NCBI RefSeq assembly: GCF_900110165.1
Contig: NZ_FOCQ01000004.1
Coordinates: 1-64,000, forward strand
Reading direction: 5' to 3'
DNA: 64,000 nucleotides
From: Lihuaxuella thermophila
GTDB taxonomy: Bacteria > Bacillota > Bacilli > Thermoactinomycetales > Thermoactinomycetaceae
The notes beneath the pieces are model-generated. The model saw nothing but the letters and a program-made list of their open reading frames with translations. It was not told the origin of the DNA and did not search any database. Positions 49,212-59,015 of the stretch are shown one piece after another. The position numbers were made by a program, and so were the translations under genes. The first letter of the stretch is position 1. Every line of letters begins with the position of its first letter.

Positions 49212-49751
49212 GTGTTTTACCGACACTCTATGGAACTCTTAAAGCAAAGGGGAGTGTCCATCGATGACATTGCCCGGATCGTTTACGAGTTGCAGGCACC
49301 TTATAATAAAGACTTAAATCTGGACATCTGCCGGGAAAATGTGCAGGCGGTTTTAAGGAAAAGAGAAGTTCAACACGCGATTATCACTGGTGTATCTCTG
49401 GATATGCTGGCAGAGAAAAAGCTGCTTCCCGAGCCGTTTCAGACCATTATGGAAGTGGATGAACCTTTGTACGGTATTGATGAGATTCTGGCCTTGAGCA
49501 TCATCAACGTGTACGGAACGATCGGGCTGACCAGCTTTGGCTATTTGGATAAAAAGAAAATTGGCATCATGAACGCGCTGAATAATCACGAAAAACAGAT
49601 TCATGTTTTTTTGGATGACTTGGTCGGAGGAATTGCGGCGGCTGCTTCGGCGCGAATCGCGCATCAAAACCCGGATTTGGACCGCTATGCAGCAGACGGG
49701 GTACTGGATGATCCCAACAGCTTCATCGGTCATTCACCTTGCAACCCTTAA
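49212..49751 (+). CDS. Phosphatidylglycerophosphatase A-like protein (YutG/PgpA family)
   Basis: 179 residues. The core contains YGIDEILALSIINVYGTIGL and the soluble YutG-like arrangement of the PgpA fold (RHSMELLKQRGVSIDDIARI, IGIMNALNN, DDLVGGIAAAASARIAHQNP). It would dephosphorylate phosphatidylglycerol phosphate, or act as a related phosphatase, but the known membrane helices of PgpA are short here, as in YutG. GTG 49212 follows AAGGGGAG by 6 bases; an earlier frame from 49167 is less likely. It follows dnaE by 65 bases. Confidence 0.75.
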   Translation: MFYRHSMELLKQRGVSIDDIARIVYELQAPYNKDLNLDICRENVQAVLRKREVQHAIITGVSLDMLAEKKLLPEPFQTIMEVDEPLYGIDEILALSIINVYGTIGLTSFGYLDKKKIGIMNALNNHEKQIHVFLDDLVGGIAAAASARIAHQNPDLDRYAADGVLDDPNSFIGHSPCNP

Positions 49752-49753
49752 TG

Positions 49754-49790
49754 GAAAGCTTGCGAAGCCGCGCAGGCTTTCATTTTTTTT
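49754..49790 (+). terminator. Terminator after the pgpA-like gene
   Basis: GAAAGC (49754-49759) pairs with GCTTTC (49776-49781) with an inner TGCG/CGCA stem, then ATTTTTTTT. Confidence 0.75.
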
Positions 49791-49907
49791 GCCTGTCATT
49801 TGTCCCAACCCTTTCATTCTCCGATTCTTGATGTATACTCTCTAATAGCAGATGATTTGCGGTGAATTACGAATTTATTATTTATTTATTGAAATGGAGA
49901 TGGTCAG

Positions 49908-50393
49908 ATGAAACAGTTTTTAACCTTGTTGGCAAAGAATTGCGGCAGCCGGGAGATATATGATCCTCTTCATGAAGAGAAATATGTGGTCAGCGGGGAA
50001 GAGAATCACATCCTCATTACGAAAAAGGAACCGGATCAAGAAATCGTTGTTCTGCGCACATCCGAATCGGATCAAGCGAAAGAGAAGCTGGAACAGCTGT
50101 TTGAGCGGTTCAGAACCAACATTTTCGCTTACTTGGATAAGGTAAAAGAAGATGAAGGTACATACTGGCGCTTCTTCGATGTCTCCTTTGGGGTGGATAT
50201 TAAGGTCTGTTTTTCTCAGGAAGAAAACGGTTGGCAGGTTTGGATGGGGGGAGACTTGAGTTTGCAAACGAAAGATCCTGTAGAAATTCAATTATATATC
50301 CGGGGATTGATTACGGAATTTGAGAGCTGGTGGATGAACGAATTCCGCAAGTTTCATCAGAAAATCAAAGAACATCTCTATGATCAATCATAA
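49908..50393 (+). CDS. Hypothetical protein (161 residues)
   Basis: GGAGATGGTC precedes the ATG. The product starts MKQFLTLLAKNCGSREIYDP, has an alternating beta/charged middle (DQEIVVLRTSESDQAKEKLE), a Trp-rich stretch (EENGWQVWMGGDLSLQT) and a helical end (GLITEFESWWMNEFRKFHQK). No signal, no membrane helix and no catalytic motif is evident. It is monocistronic, between the pgpA-like gene and the malic enzyme. I do not recognise a family. Confidence 0.6.
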   Translation: MKQFLTLLAKNCGSREIYDPLHEEKYVVSGEENHILITKKEPDQEIVVLRTSESDQAKEKLEQLFERFRTNIFAYLDKVKEDEGTYWRFFDVSFGVDIKVCFSQEENGWQVWMGGDLSLQTKDPVEIQLYIRGLITEFESWWMNEFRKFHQKIKEHLYDQS

Positions 50394-50402
50394 AAGTTTT
50401 CG

Positions 50403-50440
50403 AAAGCTCCTCTTTTTTCCTCATAAAAAGGGGCTTTTGT
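50403..50440 (+). terminator. Terminator after the 161-residue gene
   Basis: AAAGCTCCTCTTTTT and AAAAAGGGGCTTT pair with two bulges (about 50403-50437), T-rich flank TTGTTTTCG. Confidence 0.55.
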
Positions 50441-50780
50441 TTTCGGGAAGATGAAAAAGGCAGTCAAAGGGGGTGACCGGCCGCGGAAAAATAAGCAATT
50501 TGCACTGTGACAAATATGTGGGCAAACAATCAACCCTCTCAATATTTAGACTGTTTCGATATAATAGTTTATAATGATTTCACAAGGACGCAAAATCGTC
50601 GTGAGTCGGGTCAGAATCCTTCATGTATCGGGGCTGGAAGGTAATGCAAATGCAGGAGGATGGTGATGAGGGGATTTCCCGGAGTCCTCTAAATGAAATT
50701 GCACGTTCTCTTGCGTTTACTGTGAACCGTTTTAACCGACGCTTAACGGAAGATTCCTTCCTTCTCTTTAACTCATTTGA

Positions 50781-50811
50781 TATAATGAATTCTATTAGTG
50801 GTCAGACCACT
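50781..50811 (+). promoter_or_regulatory. Promoter -10 and GntR/FadR-type operator of the malic enzyme gene
   Basis: TATAAT at 50781-50786 is followed by AGTGGTC-A-GACCACT (50797-50811), a perfect 7-base inverted repeat containing TGGTCAGACCA, which fits the TGGTnnnACCA consensus of FadR-type GntR repressors. The site lies over the start point, so the GntR/FCD protein encoded at 52102 probably controls this gene. Confidence 0.7.
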
Positions 50812-50831
50812 TGGCAAAGGAGCGATTTTTC

Positions 50832-52070
50832 TTGTCCAGTTTGCGTGAAGAAGCTTTGAAGTTGCATCGGGAACACCGGGGGAAATTATCGGTGCAGTCA
50901 AAAGTGGCCGTGAGCAATGCCCGTGATCTGAGCCTGGCTTATTCACCCGGCGTGGCCGAACCTTGCCGGGAGATCCATGCAGATCCGGGAACGGTTTATG
51001 ACTATACGATGAAAGGAAATCTGGTTGCGGTTGTGTCTGACGGCACGGCTGTGCTGGGACTCGGGAATATCGGCCCGCACGCGGCCATGCCGGTCATGGA
51101 GGGGAAAGCGGTTTTGTTCAAGTCCTTCGCCGGAGTGGACGCTTTTCCGATCTGTTTAAATACAACCGAAATCGATAAGATCGTGGAAACGGTGAAATTG
51201 CTCTCCCCCACTTTTGGCGGGGTCAATTTGGAAGATATTGCTGCTCCCAATTGCTTTATCATCGAAGAGCGGCTGAAAAAGGAGCTGGACATTCCCGTTT
51301 TTCACGATGATCAGCACGGAACAGCCATCGTGACGCTGGCCGGTCTGATCAACGCCCTGAAAGTCGTCGGCAAAAAGATGAGTGAAATCCGTGTCGTGGC
51401 CAACGGAGCCGGAGCAGCCGGAATTGCCATTATTAAATTGCTCCTTCGCATGGGTGTGCGTGACGTGATCATGTGCGACAGCCGCGGGGCGATCTTTGAA
51501 GGGAGGCCGTACGGCATGAACCCGATCAAAGAAGAGATTGCCCGGGTGACAAATCGTGACAAAAAGCAAGGGGATTTGGCGGAAGTGATCAAAGGGGCTG
51601 ACGTGTTTGTCGGTGTATCGGTGGCAGGTGCGGTCACACCGGAGATGGTTCGGTCCATGAATGAAGATCCGATCATCTTTGCCATGGCCAATCCGGTTCC
51701 GGAAATTATGCCGGAAGAAGCGCTGGATGCCGGAGCCAGGGTAGTGGGAACGGGACGGTCCGATTATCCCAACCAGGTGAACAATGTGCTGGCGTTTCCG
51801 GGCATCTTCCGGGGAGCACTGGATGTTCACGCCCGCGGCATTAACGAGCAGATGAAAATTGCCGCCGCTTATGCCATTGCCAACCTGATTGAAGATCATG
51901 AATTGCGTCCGGACTATGTCATTCCCGCTCCGTTTGATCCAAGGGTAGCCCCCAATGTTGCCGCAGAAGTTGCCAGAGCTGCCATGGAGACCGGTGAGGC
52001 CCGGATTCATGTAAGTCCTCAAGAGGTGTACGAAAAAACGATGCAACTCTCCGCTGTTTACACACGTTAA
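50832..52070 (+). CDS. ytsJ: NAD(P)-dependent malic enzyme (YtsJ-like)
   Basis: 412 residues, the short malic enzyme form (no C-terminal phosphotransacetylase domain). It oxidatively decarboxylates malate to pyruvate. Motifs: SLAYSPGVAEPCREI near residue 36, GLGNIGPHAAMPVMEGKAVL near 80, FHDDQHGTAI near 155 (metal-binding Asp-Asp-Gln-His), the dinucleotide motif VVANGAGAAGIAI near 187, and FAMANPVPEIMPEEA near 282. TTG 50832 has AAAGGAG 9 bases upstream, which matches YtsJ's expected N-terminus (SSLREEAL). ytsJ after dnaE is the B. subtilis order. Its control by the adjacent GntR repressor is supported by a palindrome at the promoter. Confidence 0.92.
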   Translation: MSSLREEALKLHREHRGKLSVQSKVAVSNARDLSLAYSPGVAEPCREIHADPGTVYDYTMKGNLVAVVSDGTAVLGLGNIGPHAAMPVMEGKAVLFKSFAGVDAFPICLNTTEIDKIVETVKLLSPTFGGVNLEDIAAPNCFIIEERLKKELDIPVFHDDQHGTAIVTLAGLINALKVVGKKMSEIRVVANGAGAAGIAIIKLLLRMGVRDVIMCDSRGAIFEGRPYGMNPIKEEIARVTNRDKKQGDLAEVIKGADVFVGVSVAGAVTPEMVRSMNEDPIIFAMANPVPEIMPEEALDAGARVVGTGRSDYPNQVNNVLAFPGIFRGALDVHARGINEQMKIAAAYAIANLIEDHELRPDYVIPAPFDPRVAPNVAAEVARAAMETGEARIHVSPQEVYEKTMQLSAVYTR

Positions 52071-52101
52071 TCGTTTTGGAAAAGGTGGAACAATTGTCGT
52101 C

Positions 52102-52827
52102 ATGACTTCGGAAGCTGGTTTAAGTAAATTTCAATCGATTTTAAAAGGAATCCATCAGTTGATCGAACAGGATGAGCTGCGCCCCGGAGATCGGCTTCCC
52201 TCCGAACGGGAATTATCCGAACGGCTGCAAGCAGGTCGTTCGTCGGTCCGCGAAGTGTTGCGCTCCTTGGAACTGCTGGGACTGATCAGCACGAAAAGGG
52301 GCGAAGGGACTTATTTGGAACCTCATCATTCTCATCATCTGGTCGATCTTTTAGCGGGATATATCCTGCGGGATGTAAAATCGCGACAAGATCTGCTTGA
52401 AGTGCTTGTACTTCTGGAAGCGGGAGCCGTCCGGCTGGCAGTGAGAAGAGCTGGACCAGCGGATATCGAGAGTCTGGAAAGTTGGGTCAACCGCATGAAA
52501 GAGCTGATGGAACACGGGGGAAATCTGGCAAAGGCAATGAAAGGCTTCCATGAACAGATCATCCGTTTGGCGGATAACTATTTGCTGGAGCGGATCTGGC
52601 ACCCTGTCGTGCAGTACAGCGAAACTCTGTGGACGGAAGAGGAGATCCGGGACCGGCAAGCGAAGGAAAAGCTGCTTCACTGGTACCGGGAACTGGTCAA
52701 ATCCTTGAAATATAAGAATGAACATCAAGCGGTGTCGGTGATGGAGACGATTTTGGAACATTTCACGCTGAAACGGACAGACGAAAACCATTTTGTTCCA
52801 TTTCGTTGCGATGAATCATCAAGATAA
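52102..52827 (+). CDS. GntR-family (FadR/FCD subtype) transcriptional regulator
   Basis: 241 residues. The N-terminal winged HTH carries the GntR pattern (ELRPGDRLPSERELSERLQA, then RSSVREVLRSLELLGLISTK). From about 75 to the end it is an all-helical FCD-type ligand domain (LEVLVLLEAGAVRLAVRRAG, KAMKGFHEQIIRLADNYLLE), with the His-containing pocket of metal/organic-acid sensing members. It follows ytsJ by 31 bases; a TGGTC/GACCA palindrome at the ytsJ promoter is its likely operator. The ligand is probably a C4 acid or acyl-CoA, which I cannot decide from sequence. Confidence 0.85.
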   Translation: MTSEAGLSKFQSILKGIHQLIEQDELRPGDRLPSERELSERLQAGRSSVREVLRSLELLGLISTKRGEGTYLEPHHSHHLVDLLAGYILRDVKSRQDLLEVLVLLEAGAVRLAVRRAGPADIESLESWVNRMKELMEHGGNLAKAMKGFHEQIIRLADNYLLERIWHPVVQYSETLWTEEEIRDRQAKEKLLHWYRELVKSLKYKNEHQAVSVMETILEHFTLKRTDENHFVPFRCDESSR

Positions 52828-52949
52828 GCTATAATGACTGCGAGCTGATAAATAAAAATCCCTTGGGATTCGCTTGCATTCATTACATAGATATCTTTTT
52901 TGATTTGGATTTGACAGATTGAAGTCTAGACTCGGATGAGGTGTTATTG

Positions 52950-53810
52950 TTGCTAAAGGACTTGTTTCGCAAACAGCGCAAATACGCAACGATTCCTTCT
53001 CCGGAAGCCAAAAAAGAAATTCCGGAAGGAATCATGCAAAAATGTCCCAGATGCGGGACGATCATGATCACCAAGGAGTTAGAAAAGAATTTAAAGGTAT
53101 GTAAATCTTGCGGCTATCATTATTCCATGACTGCGCCCGAAAGAATCCGGTCGATTGTGGACGAGGGACGCTTTTTTGAATATGATGAAGACATGGTGTC
53201 TGAAGATCCGCTTGGATTTCCGGAGTATAAGAAAAAAATCAAGGCGGATATGGACAAATCCGGGCTGAAAGAAGCCGTCATCACCGGGGAAGGAACCATC
53301 GGGGGTTATCCGACCGTCATTGGTGTGATGGATTCCCGCTTCCGGATGGGCAGCATGGGTTCCGTTGTAGGCGAAAAAATTGCCCGTGCAGCCGGACGGG
53401 CGGTAGACAAGCAATATCCGTTTATCCTTTTCTCTGCTTCCGGAGGCGCCCGGATGCAGGAAGGGGTTCTTTCCTTGATGCAGATGGCCAAAACAAGTGC
53501 TGCTTTGGAAAAAATGCATCGCAATGGTCTTTTATTCGTTTCTGTCTTGACGAATCCGACCACGGGCGGGGTTTCTGCCAGCTTTTCTTCGCTCGGGGAC
53601 ATTAATCTGGCCGAGCCCGGGGCGCTCATCGGCTTTGCCGGAAGACGCGTCATCGAGCAGACCGTTCGCCAAAAACTTCCCGATGACTTTCAGACAGCGG
53701 AATTCTTGTTAAAACACGGCCAGTTGGACCGTGTGGTGCCGCGACATGAATTGCGTGACACTTTGATCAAGATCTTGGAGTTTCACGCGTACGGGAGGGA
53801 AACCCAATGA
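52950..53810 (+). CDS. accD: Acetyl-CoA carboxylase carboxyltransferase subunit beta
   Basis: 286 residues. The CPRCGT and CKSCGYH pairs (about residues 33-56) are the zinc ribbon of AccD; the carboxyltransferase core carries [20 protein letters not shown] near 170, [20 protein letters not shown] near 215. With AccA it transfers carboxyl from biotin-BCCP to acetyl-CoA, making malonyl-CoA. TTG 52950 is preceded by GAGGTG at 6 bases and gives the expected N-terminus [15 protein letters not shown] 52941 is too close to the SD. accD overlaps accA by 4 bases (ATGA). TTGACA at 52911 may be the -35. Confidence 0.95.
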   Translation: MLKDLFRKQRKYATIPSPEAKKEIPEGIMQKCPRCGTIMITKELEKNLKVCKSCGYHYSMTAPERIRSIVDEGRFFEYDEDMVSEDPLGFPEYKKKIKADMDKSGLKEAVITGEGTIGGYPTVIGVMDSRFRMGSMGSVVGEKIARAAGRAVDKQYPFILFSASGGARMQEGVLSLMQMAKTSAALEKMHRNGLLFVSVLTNPTTGGVSASFSSLGDINLAEPGALIGFAGRRVIEQTVRQKLPDDFQTAEFLLKHGQLDRVVPRHELRDTLIKILEFHAYGRETQ

Positions 53811-54775
53811 AGAACGGTTATTTGCCCTTTGAAAAGCCGTTGGCGGAGCTCAGGGATAAAATTACGGAGCTAAAGAAATTTACGCAGGAAAAATCGATCG
53901 ATATGTCGGATGAGATCGCCACGTTGGAAGCGAAAGCCGCCCGATTGGAAGAGGAGATCTACGGCAATCTGACCGCGTGGCAAAAAGTGCAGATCGCCCG
54001 TCATGCCAGCCGCCCGACCACGCTTCACTACATCCGCACGATTTTTACCGATTTTATGGAATTGCACGGGGACCGGTTGTATGGGGATGATCCTGCCATT
54101 GTCGGGGGGATTGCCAAGTTGGACGGCCGTCCCGTAACGGTGATCGGACATGAGCGGGGAACCGATACAAAAGATAAAATTGCCCGCAACTTTGGATTGC
54201 CCCATCCGGAAGGATACCGGAAAGCCCTCCGGTTGATGCAGCAAGCAGATAAGTTCGGACGTCCGATCATCTGTTTTATTGATACGCAGGGAGCTCATCC
54301 GGGTGTGGAAGCAGAGGAGCGCGGCCAAAGTGAGGCGATCGCCCGCAACTTGAGAGAAATGGCAGGCTTTAAAGTGCCCATCATCTGTATCGTCACGGGT
54401 GAAGGGGGCAGTGGAGGAGCCTTGGCGATTGGTGTGGGAAACCGCCTGCTCATGCTGGAGCACGCCTATTACTCCGTCATTTCACCGGAAGGTGCGGCGG
54501 CCATCTTATGGAGAGATGCAGGCAAGGCACAGGAAGCAGCGGAAGCCTTAAAAATCACTTCTGCCGATCTCAAAGCGTTGGGCGTGGTCGATCAGGTCAT
54601 TCCTGAACCCAAAGGAGGCGCCCACCGGGATCCGATGCAGCAATCCGCTTACATCAAAGAGGCTATTTTGGAAAACCTGCAGCCGCTGCTCAACATGACT
54701 CCCGAAGAGCTCGTCGAAGACAGGCACCGGAAATTTGCCGAGATCGGTCGATATACCACAATTGTACCCACCTAG
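53807..54775 (+). CDS. accA: Acetyl-CoA carboxylase carboxyltransferase subunit alpha
   Basis: 322 residues, full length. Visible signatures are [20 protein letters not shown] near residue 86, [20 protein letters not shown] near 115, [20 protein letters not shown] near 160, and [20 protein letters not shown] near 197, which form the CoA/biotin pocket. It partners AccD. The four-base overlap with accD makes translation coupled. Order accD-accA-pfkA-pyk is the Bacillus order. Confidence 0.96.
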   Translation: MKNGYLPFEKPLAELRDKITELKKFTQEKSIDMSDEIATLEAKAARLEEEIYGNLTAWQKVQIARHASRPTTLHYIRTIFTDFMELHGDRLYGDDPAIVGGIAKLDGRPVTVIGHERGTDTKDKIARNFGLPHPEGYRKALRLMQQADKFGRPIICFIDTQGAHPGVEAEERGQSEAIARNLREMAGFKVPIICIVTGEGGSGGALAIGVGNRLLMLEHAYYSVISPEGAAAILWRDAGKAQEAAEALKITSADLKALGVVDQVIPEPKGGAHRDPMQQSAYIKEAILENLQPLLNMTPEELVEDRHRKFAEIGRYTTIVPT

Positions 54776-54835
54776 AAACCGCTCGACGGTTTCTCTTTTT
54801 GTCCCGATTGGACGTTTTTTGTCCCTATGGGATAG

Positions 54836-55822
<987 letters not shown>

Positions 55823-55843
55823 TTTTGAAGGGATGAGAGAAAC

Positions 55844-57598
55844 ATGCTGCGTAAAACGAAAATTGTTTGTACGATCGGCCCGGCAAGTGAAGATGTGGAA
55901 ACACTCAGGAAGTTGATTGCGAACGGGATGAACGTTGCCCGGTTAAATTTCTCCCATGGCTCCCATGAAGAGCACGGGAGAAGAATTCAGAATATCAGAA
56001 GGGCTGCCAGAGAGGAAGGCAAAACCATTGCCATTCTCCTGGATACGAAGGGGCCTGAAATACGGACAGGCGACTTGAAGGAACCGTCGGTGGAACTGGT
56101 GGCCGGAAGAAAAATGATCCTGACCCCGGAGCCGGTTCTCGGTGACGAAAACCGCATTTCCGTTTCTTATTCGGGTTTGCCCAGGGATGTTCATCCCGGC
56201 TCTACCATTTTGATCGACGACGGTTTGATCGGTTTAACGGTTGACAAGATTGAGGGGACGGAAATTCACTGTACCATTGAAAACGGGGGAACGCTAAAAA
56301 GCCGCAAAGGCGTCAACATTCCCGGTGTCAAAATCAATTTGCCTGGAATTACGGAAAAAGATGCAGCGGATATTGTCTTCGGGATCGAACAAGGAGTCGA
56401 TTTTATTGCCGCCTCTTTTGTCCGGAAACCCCAAGACGTGTTGGAGATTCGAAGAATTTTGGAAGAGCACGGGGCTGACATCCAAATTATCTCAAAAATT
56501 GAAAATCAAGAAGGAATTGACAACCTGGACAGCATCTTGGAGGTTTCAGACGGACTGATGGTGGCACGCGGAGATCTGGGGGTGGAAATCCCCGCAGAGG
56601 AAGTTCCGCTGGTGCAAAAAGAGATGATCCGGAAATGTAACCGCTTGGGCAAACCTGTGATCACGGCTACGCAGATGCTGGACTCCATGCAACGCAACCC
56701 GCGTCCGACCCGGGCGGAAGCCAGCGATGTGGCCAATGCCATTCTGGACGGAACAGATGCCATCATGTTATCGGGTGAAACAGCCGCAGGGAAATATCCG
56801 GTTGAATCGGTCCATACAATGGCGCGCATTGCCATCCGCACGGAGACCGCCCTCGGGTATCAGGAGCTGCTCAGGCAACGCGTGCGTGAAATTGACACCA
56901 GCATCACCGATTCCATCAGCCAGGCGGTTGTACATACCTCTCACAATTTGGATTGTTCAGCGATCATCACGGCTACGGAAACCGGCTATACCGCCCGCAT
57001 GGTCTCCAAATACCGCCCGAAGGCACCGATCATTGCGGTCACACCAAGAGAAGATGTCTTGCGCAGATTGATGCTGGTGTGGGGAGTTCATCCGGTTCTG
57101 GGTGAACATGCCGTGACGACGGATGAAATGTTCCAAACCGCCATCTCTTCGTCATTGAAGAGCAAGTATGTCAACCAGGGCGATCTGGTCATTATCACCG
57201 CCGGTGTCCCTGTCGGGAAATCGGGCACGACCAATTTGATGAAAGTACATGTGATCGGGGGAGTATTGGCCCAGGGGCAAGGAATCGGAAAACAGGTGGT
57301 TACCGGGCCCGTCGTGGTGGGAATCACGGCGGAAGAGATCAGGGAGAAAATGGTGGACGGGGCCATCATTGTCACCCGCAGCACCGACAAGGATATGATG
57401 GATTCCTTCGAACGGGCGGGAGCGGTCATTACCGAAGAAGCGGGACTCACCTCCCATGCGGCCGTCGTCGGTGTCAGCCTCGGCATACCGGTCGTTGTCG
57501 GAGTGGAAAACGCGACAGAGGTATTGGCGGGTGAAACTGAGGTTACGGTAGACGCGGACCGCGGACACATTTACTCCGGACGGGCCAGCGTATTATAA
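55844..57598 (+). CDS. pyk: Pyruvate kinase with extra C-terminal domain
   Basis: 584 residues, the Bacillus form (585) with an added PEP-utilising-like domain. Core: [31 protein letters not shown] near residue 30, [15 protein letters not shown] near 64, [18 protein letters not shown] near 215 (Lys/Glu metal site), [20 protein letters not shown] near 240, and ATQMLDSMQ. The added C-terminal part begins about 475 and contains [20 protein letters not shown], the His-containing phosphohistidine-domain motif. It makes pyruvate and ATP. A good terminator follows. Confidence 0.96.
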   Translation: MLRKTKIVCTIGPASEDVETLRKLIANGMNVARLNFSHGSHEEHGRRIQNIRRAAREEGKTIAILLDTKGPEIRTGDLKEPSVELVAGRKMILTPEPVLGDENRISVSYSGLPRDVHPGSTILIDDGLIGLTVDKIEGTEIHCTIENGGTLKSRKGVNIPGVKINLPGITEKDAADIVFGIEQGVDFIAASFVRKPQDVLEIRRILEEHGADIQIISKIENQEGIDNLDSILEVSDGLMVARGDLGVEIPAEEVPLVQKEMIRKCNRLGKPVITATQMLDSMQRNPRPTRAEASDVANAILDGTDAIMLSGETAAGKYPVESVHTMARIAIRTETALGYQELLRQRVREIDTSITDSISQAVVHTSHNLDCSAIITATETGYTARMVSKYRPKAPIIAVTPREDVLRRLMLVWGVHPVLGEHAVTTDEMFQTAISSSLKSKYVNQGDLVIITAGVPVGKSGTTNLMKVHVIGGVLAQGQGIGKQVVTGPVVVGITAEEIREKMVDGAIIVTRSTDKDMMDSFERAGAVITEEAGLTSHAAVVGVSLGIPVVVGVENATEVLAGETEVTVDADRGHIYSGRASVL

Positions 57599-57610
57599 AC
57601 GAAAAACAGA

Positions 57611-57649
57611 AAACCCAGACGAACCATACGGCGGATCGTCTGGGTTTTT
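57611..57649 (+). terminator. Terminator after pyk
   Basis: AAACCCAGACGA (57611-57622) pairs with TCGTCTGGGTTT (57636-57647), followed by TT. Confidence 0.9.
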
Positions 57650-57722
57650 GTGTTTATCATTTATCCGTCCAGTTGCATGTCTCTTCGCTTACCATTCACA
57701 GCTTGATCGCTCAAATGAAACA

Positions 57723-57765
57723 GGGGGGATCATCCCCCCTTGGGAGTGCGTTCCTCCCTTTTTAG
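57723..57765. other. Two hairpins between pyk and the thioesterase gene
   Basis: GGGGGG(AT)(CAT)CCCCCC at 57723-57739 and GGGAG-tgcgttc-CTCCC followed by TTTTT at about 57742-57764. On the plus strand the second is terminator-like; on the minus strand both lie beyond the 25-residue gene stop. Their exact role is uncertain. Confidence 0.45.
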
Positions 57766-57787
57766 TACTTCAAACGGGAGTCGTTGA

Positions 57788-57865
57788 TTATAGTAATCCT
57801 AAGCGTGGAAAGATCCACCAGCGCAATTTTTTGCGCTTTTGCTTTCTTTTTCTCAGTTTCACCAT
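57788..57865 (-). CDS. 25-residue basic small protein
   Basis: ATG at 57865 is preceded by AGGAGTGACG, an excellent SD on the minus strand, and reads 25 codons to TAA at 57788: MVKLRKRKQKRKKLRWWIFP followed by RLGLL. The first half is nearly all Lys/Arg, the second half aromatic and hydrophobic, as in small RNA/membrane-binding peptides. It faces the opposite way to its neighbours. I recognise no family. Its strong SD and clean ends make it the best-supported of the very short genes here after the tandem peptides. Confidence 0.55.
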   Translation of the reverse strand: MVKLRKRKQKRKKLRWWIFPRLGLL

Positions 57866-58109
57866 CGTCACTCCTTTCAAGCTTCATCATTTGATTTACC
57901 TTCATTCCCATCTCCGCAGTCGTGTTTTGCTTTTATTTTACCGCGACAATGTCAATTTGGCTATTCTCATTATGTGAGGACAAACTGCAAAATATGTGTC
58001 CGGATTCTCCATTTGTCCTTCCGCTATTGTTATAATAAGGCTGATTCCGCTTATTGAAGCGGTCATCGCTCATCATGCTACCGATCTCTGGATGGCTGGA
58101 GGTACACTC

Positions 58110-58577
58110 ATGACAATAGCAAATCAAGCCAATTATACCACAGAAACAACTTTGCGGGTACGCTATCAGGAGACGGATCAAATGGGAGTCGTTTATTATG
58201 CGAACTATTTGGTCTGGTTTGAAGTGGGGCGTTCTGATTTTATTCGCAATCAGGGATACTCCTACCAACTGTTTGAAGAGCGGGGCTTGCTTTTGCCCGT
58301 GGTTGAGGTTCAATGCAAATATTTGGCGCCTGCCAGATATGATGAAGAAATCGTGGTACTCACCCGATTGGCTGAGTTCTCCGGCGGGAAGATGGTTTTT
58401 GAATACCGGATTATGAGAGCCGAAGACCGGAAGCTGCTGGTAACGGGTATGAGCAAGCATTTATGGGTAAATAAGGAGATGAAACGGGTGAATATCAAGC
58501 ATCTGTACCCGGAAGTGTTTGACAAACTGGCGGCGTTGTGCCCGAAGGAAAAGGATGGGTCACGGTGTTCTGGTTGA
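58110..58577 (+). CDS. Acyl-CoA thioesterase, 4-hydroxybenzoyl-CoA thioesterase-like
   Basis: 155 residues of the hotdog-fold 4HBT/YbgC group: RYQETDQMGVVYYANYLVWF, EVGRSDFIRNQGYSYQLFEE and APARYDEEIVVLTRLAEFSG. The Asp of QETDQMGVVYYANY is the catalytic residue in the group. It hydrolyses acyl-CoAs of unknown chain length. GGAGGT precedes ATG 58110 by 7 bases; longer frames have no SD. It overlaps the next gene by 13 bases. Confidence 0.88.
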   Translation: MTIANQANYTTETTLRVRYQETDQMGVVYYANYLVWFEVGRSDFIRNQGYSYQLFEERGLLLPVVEVQCKYLAPARYDEEIVVLTRLAEFSGGKMVFEYRIMRAEDRKLLVTGMSKHLWVNKEMKRVNIKHLYPEVFDKLAALCPKEKDGSRCSG

Positions 58578-58960
58578 TTGTAGGGATCATCATTCTGGTT
58601 CCGGTGATCGAGCTGTGGGGTCTGATTACGGTCGGCAGCTGGATTGGGCCGTTCCCTACGATTTTGCTGGTAATCGCAACCGGAGTGATCGGTGGCTATT
58701 TAGCCCGCAGAGAAGGCTTAAACACCTACCGGCTGGCGATGATCCAGCTCCGAAACGGGGAACTGCCCGCGGATACATTGCTCGATGGCGCATGTATTCT
58801 GGCCGGCGGCATCTTTTTGTTAACCCCTGGCTTTTTCACGGATCTCATCGGATTTATCCTGGTGTTTCCGTATACGAGAGGCATGGCCAAGTTGCTTATC
58901 AAACGCTGGCTGAATAAGAAAATCCGGTCCGGTCACTTCAGCTGGTACCGAAAACGGTAA
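58565..58960 (+). CDS. fxsA: FxsA-family membrane protein (YtzA-like)
   Basis: 131 residues with hydrophobic segments at about 5-25 (WLIVGIIILVPVIELWGLIT), 30-48 (IGPFPTILLVIATGVIGGYL) and 80-105 (ILAGGIFLLTPGFFTDLIGF), the FxsA signature including LTPGFFTD. FxsA suppresses F-plasmid exclusion of phage T7 in E. coli; in Bacillus ytzA is its homologue near pyk, consistent with the position here. GTG 58565 is the likely start, overlapping the previous stop; AAGGA lies upstream. The real function is unknown. Confidence 0.85.
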   Translation: MFWLIVGIIILVPVIELWGLITVGSWIGPFPTILLVIATGVIGGYLARREGLNTYRLAMIQLRNGELPADTLLDGACILAGGIFLLTPGFFTDLIGFILVFPYTRGMAKLLIKRWLNKKIRSGHFSWYRKR

Positions 58961-58987
58961 ATTGCTTGGCGAGGAGAGTGACATCGG

Positions 58988-59015
58988 ACCCGTTCGCTTA
59001 GAACGGGTCTTTTTT
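58988..59015 (+). terminator. Terminator after fxsA
   Basis: ACCCGTTC (58988-58995) pairs with GAACGGGT (59001-59008), followed by CTTTTTT; it abuts the ytvI 3' end. Confidence 0.8.
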
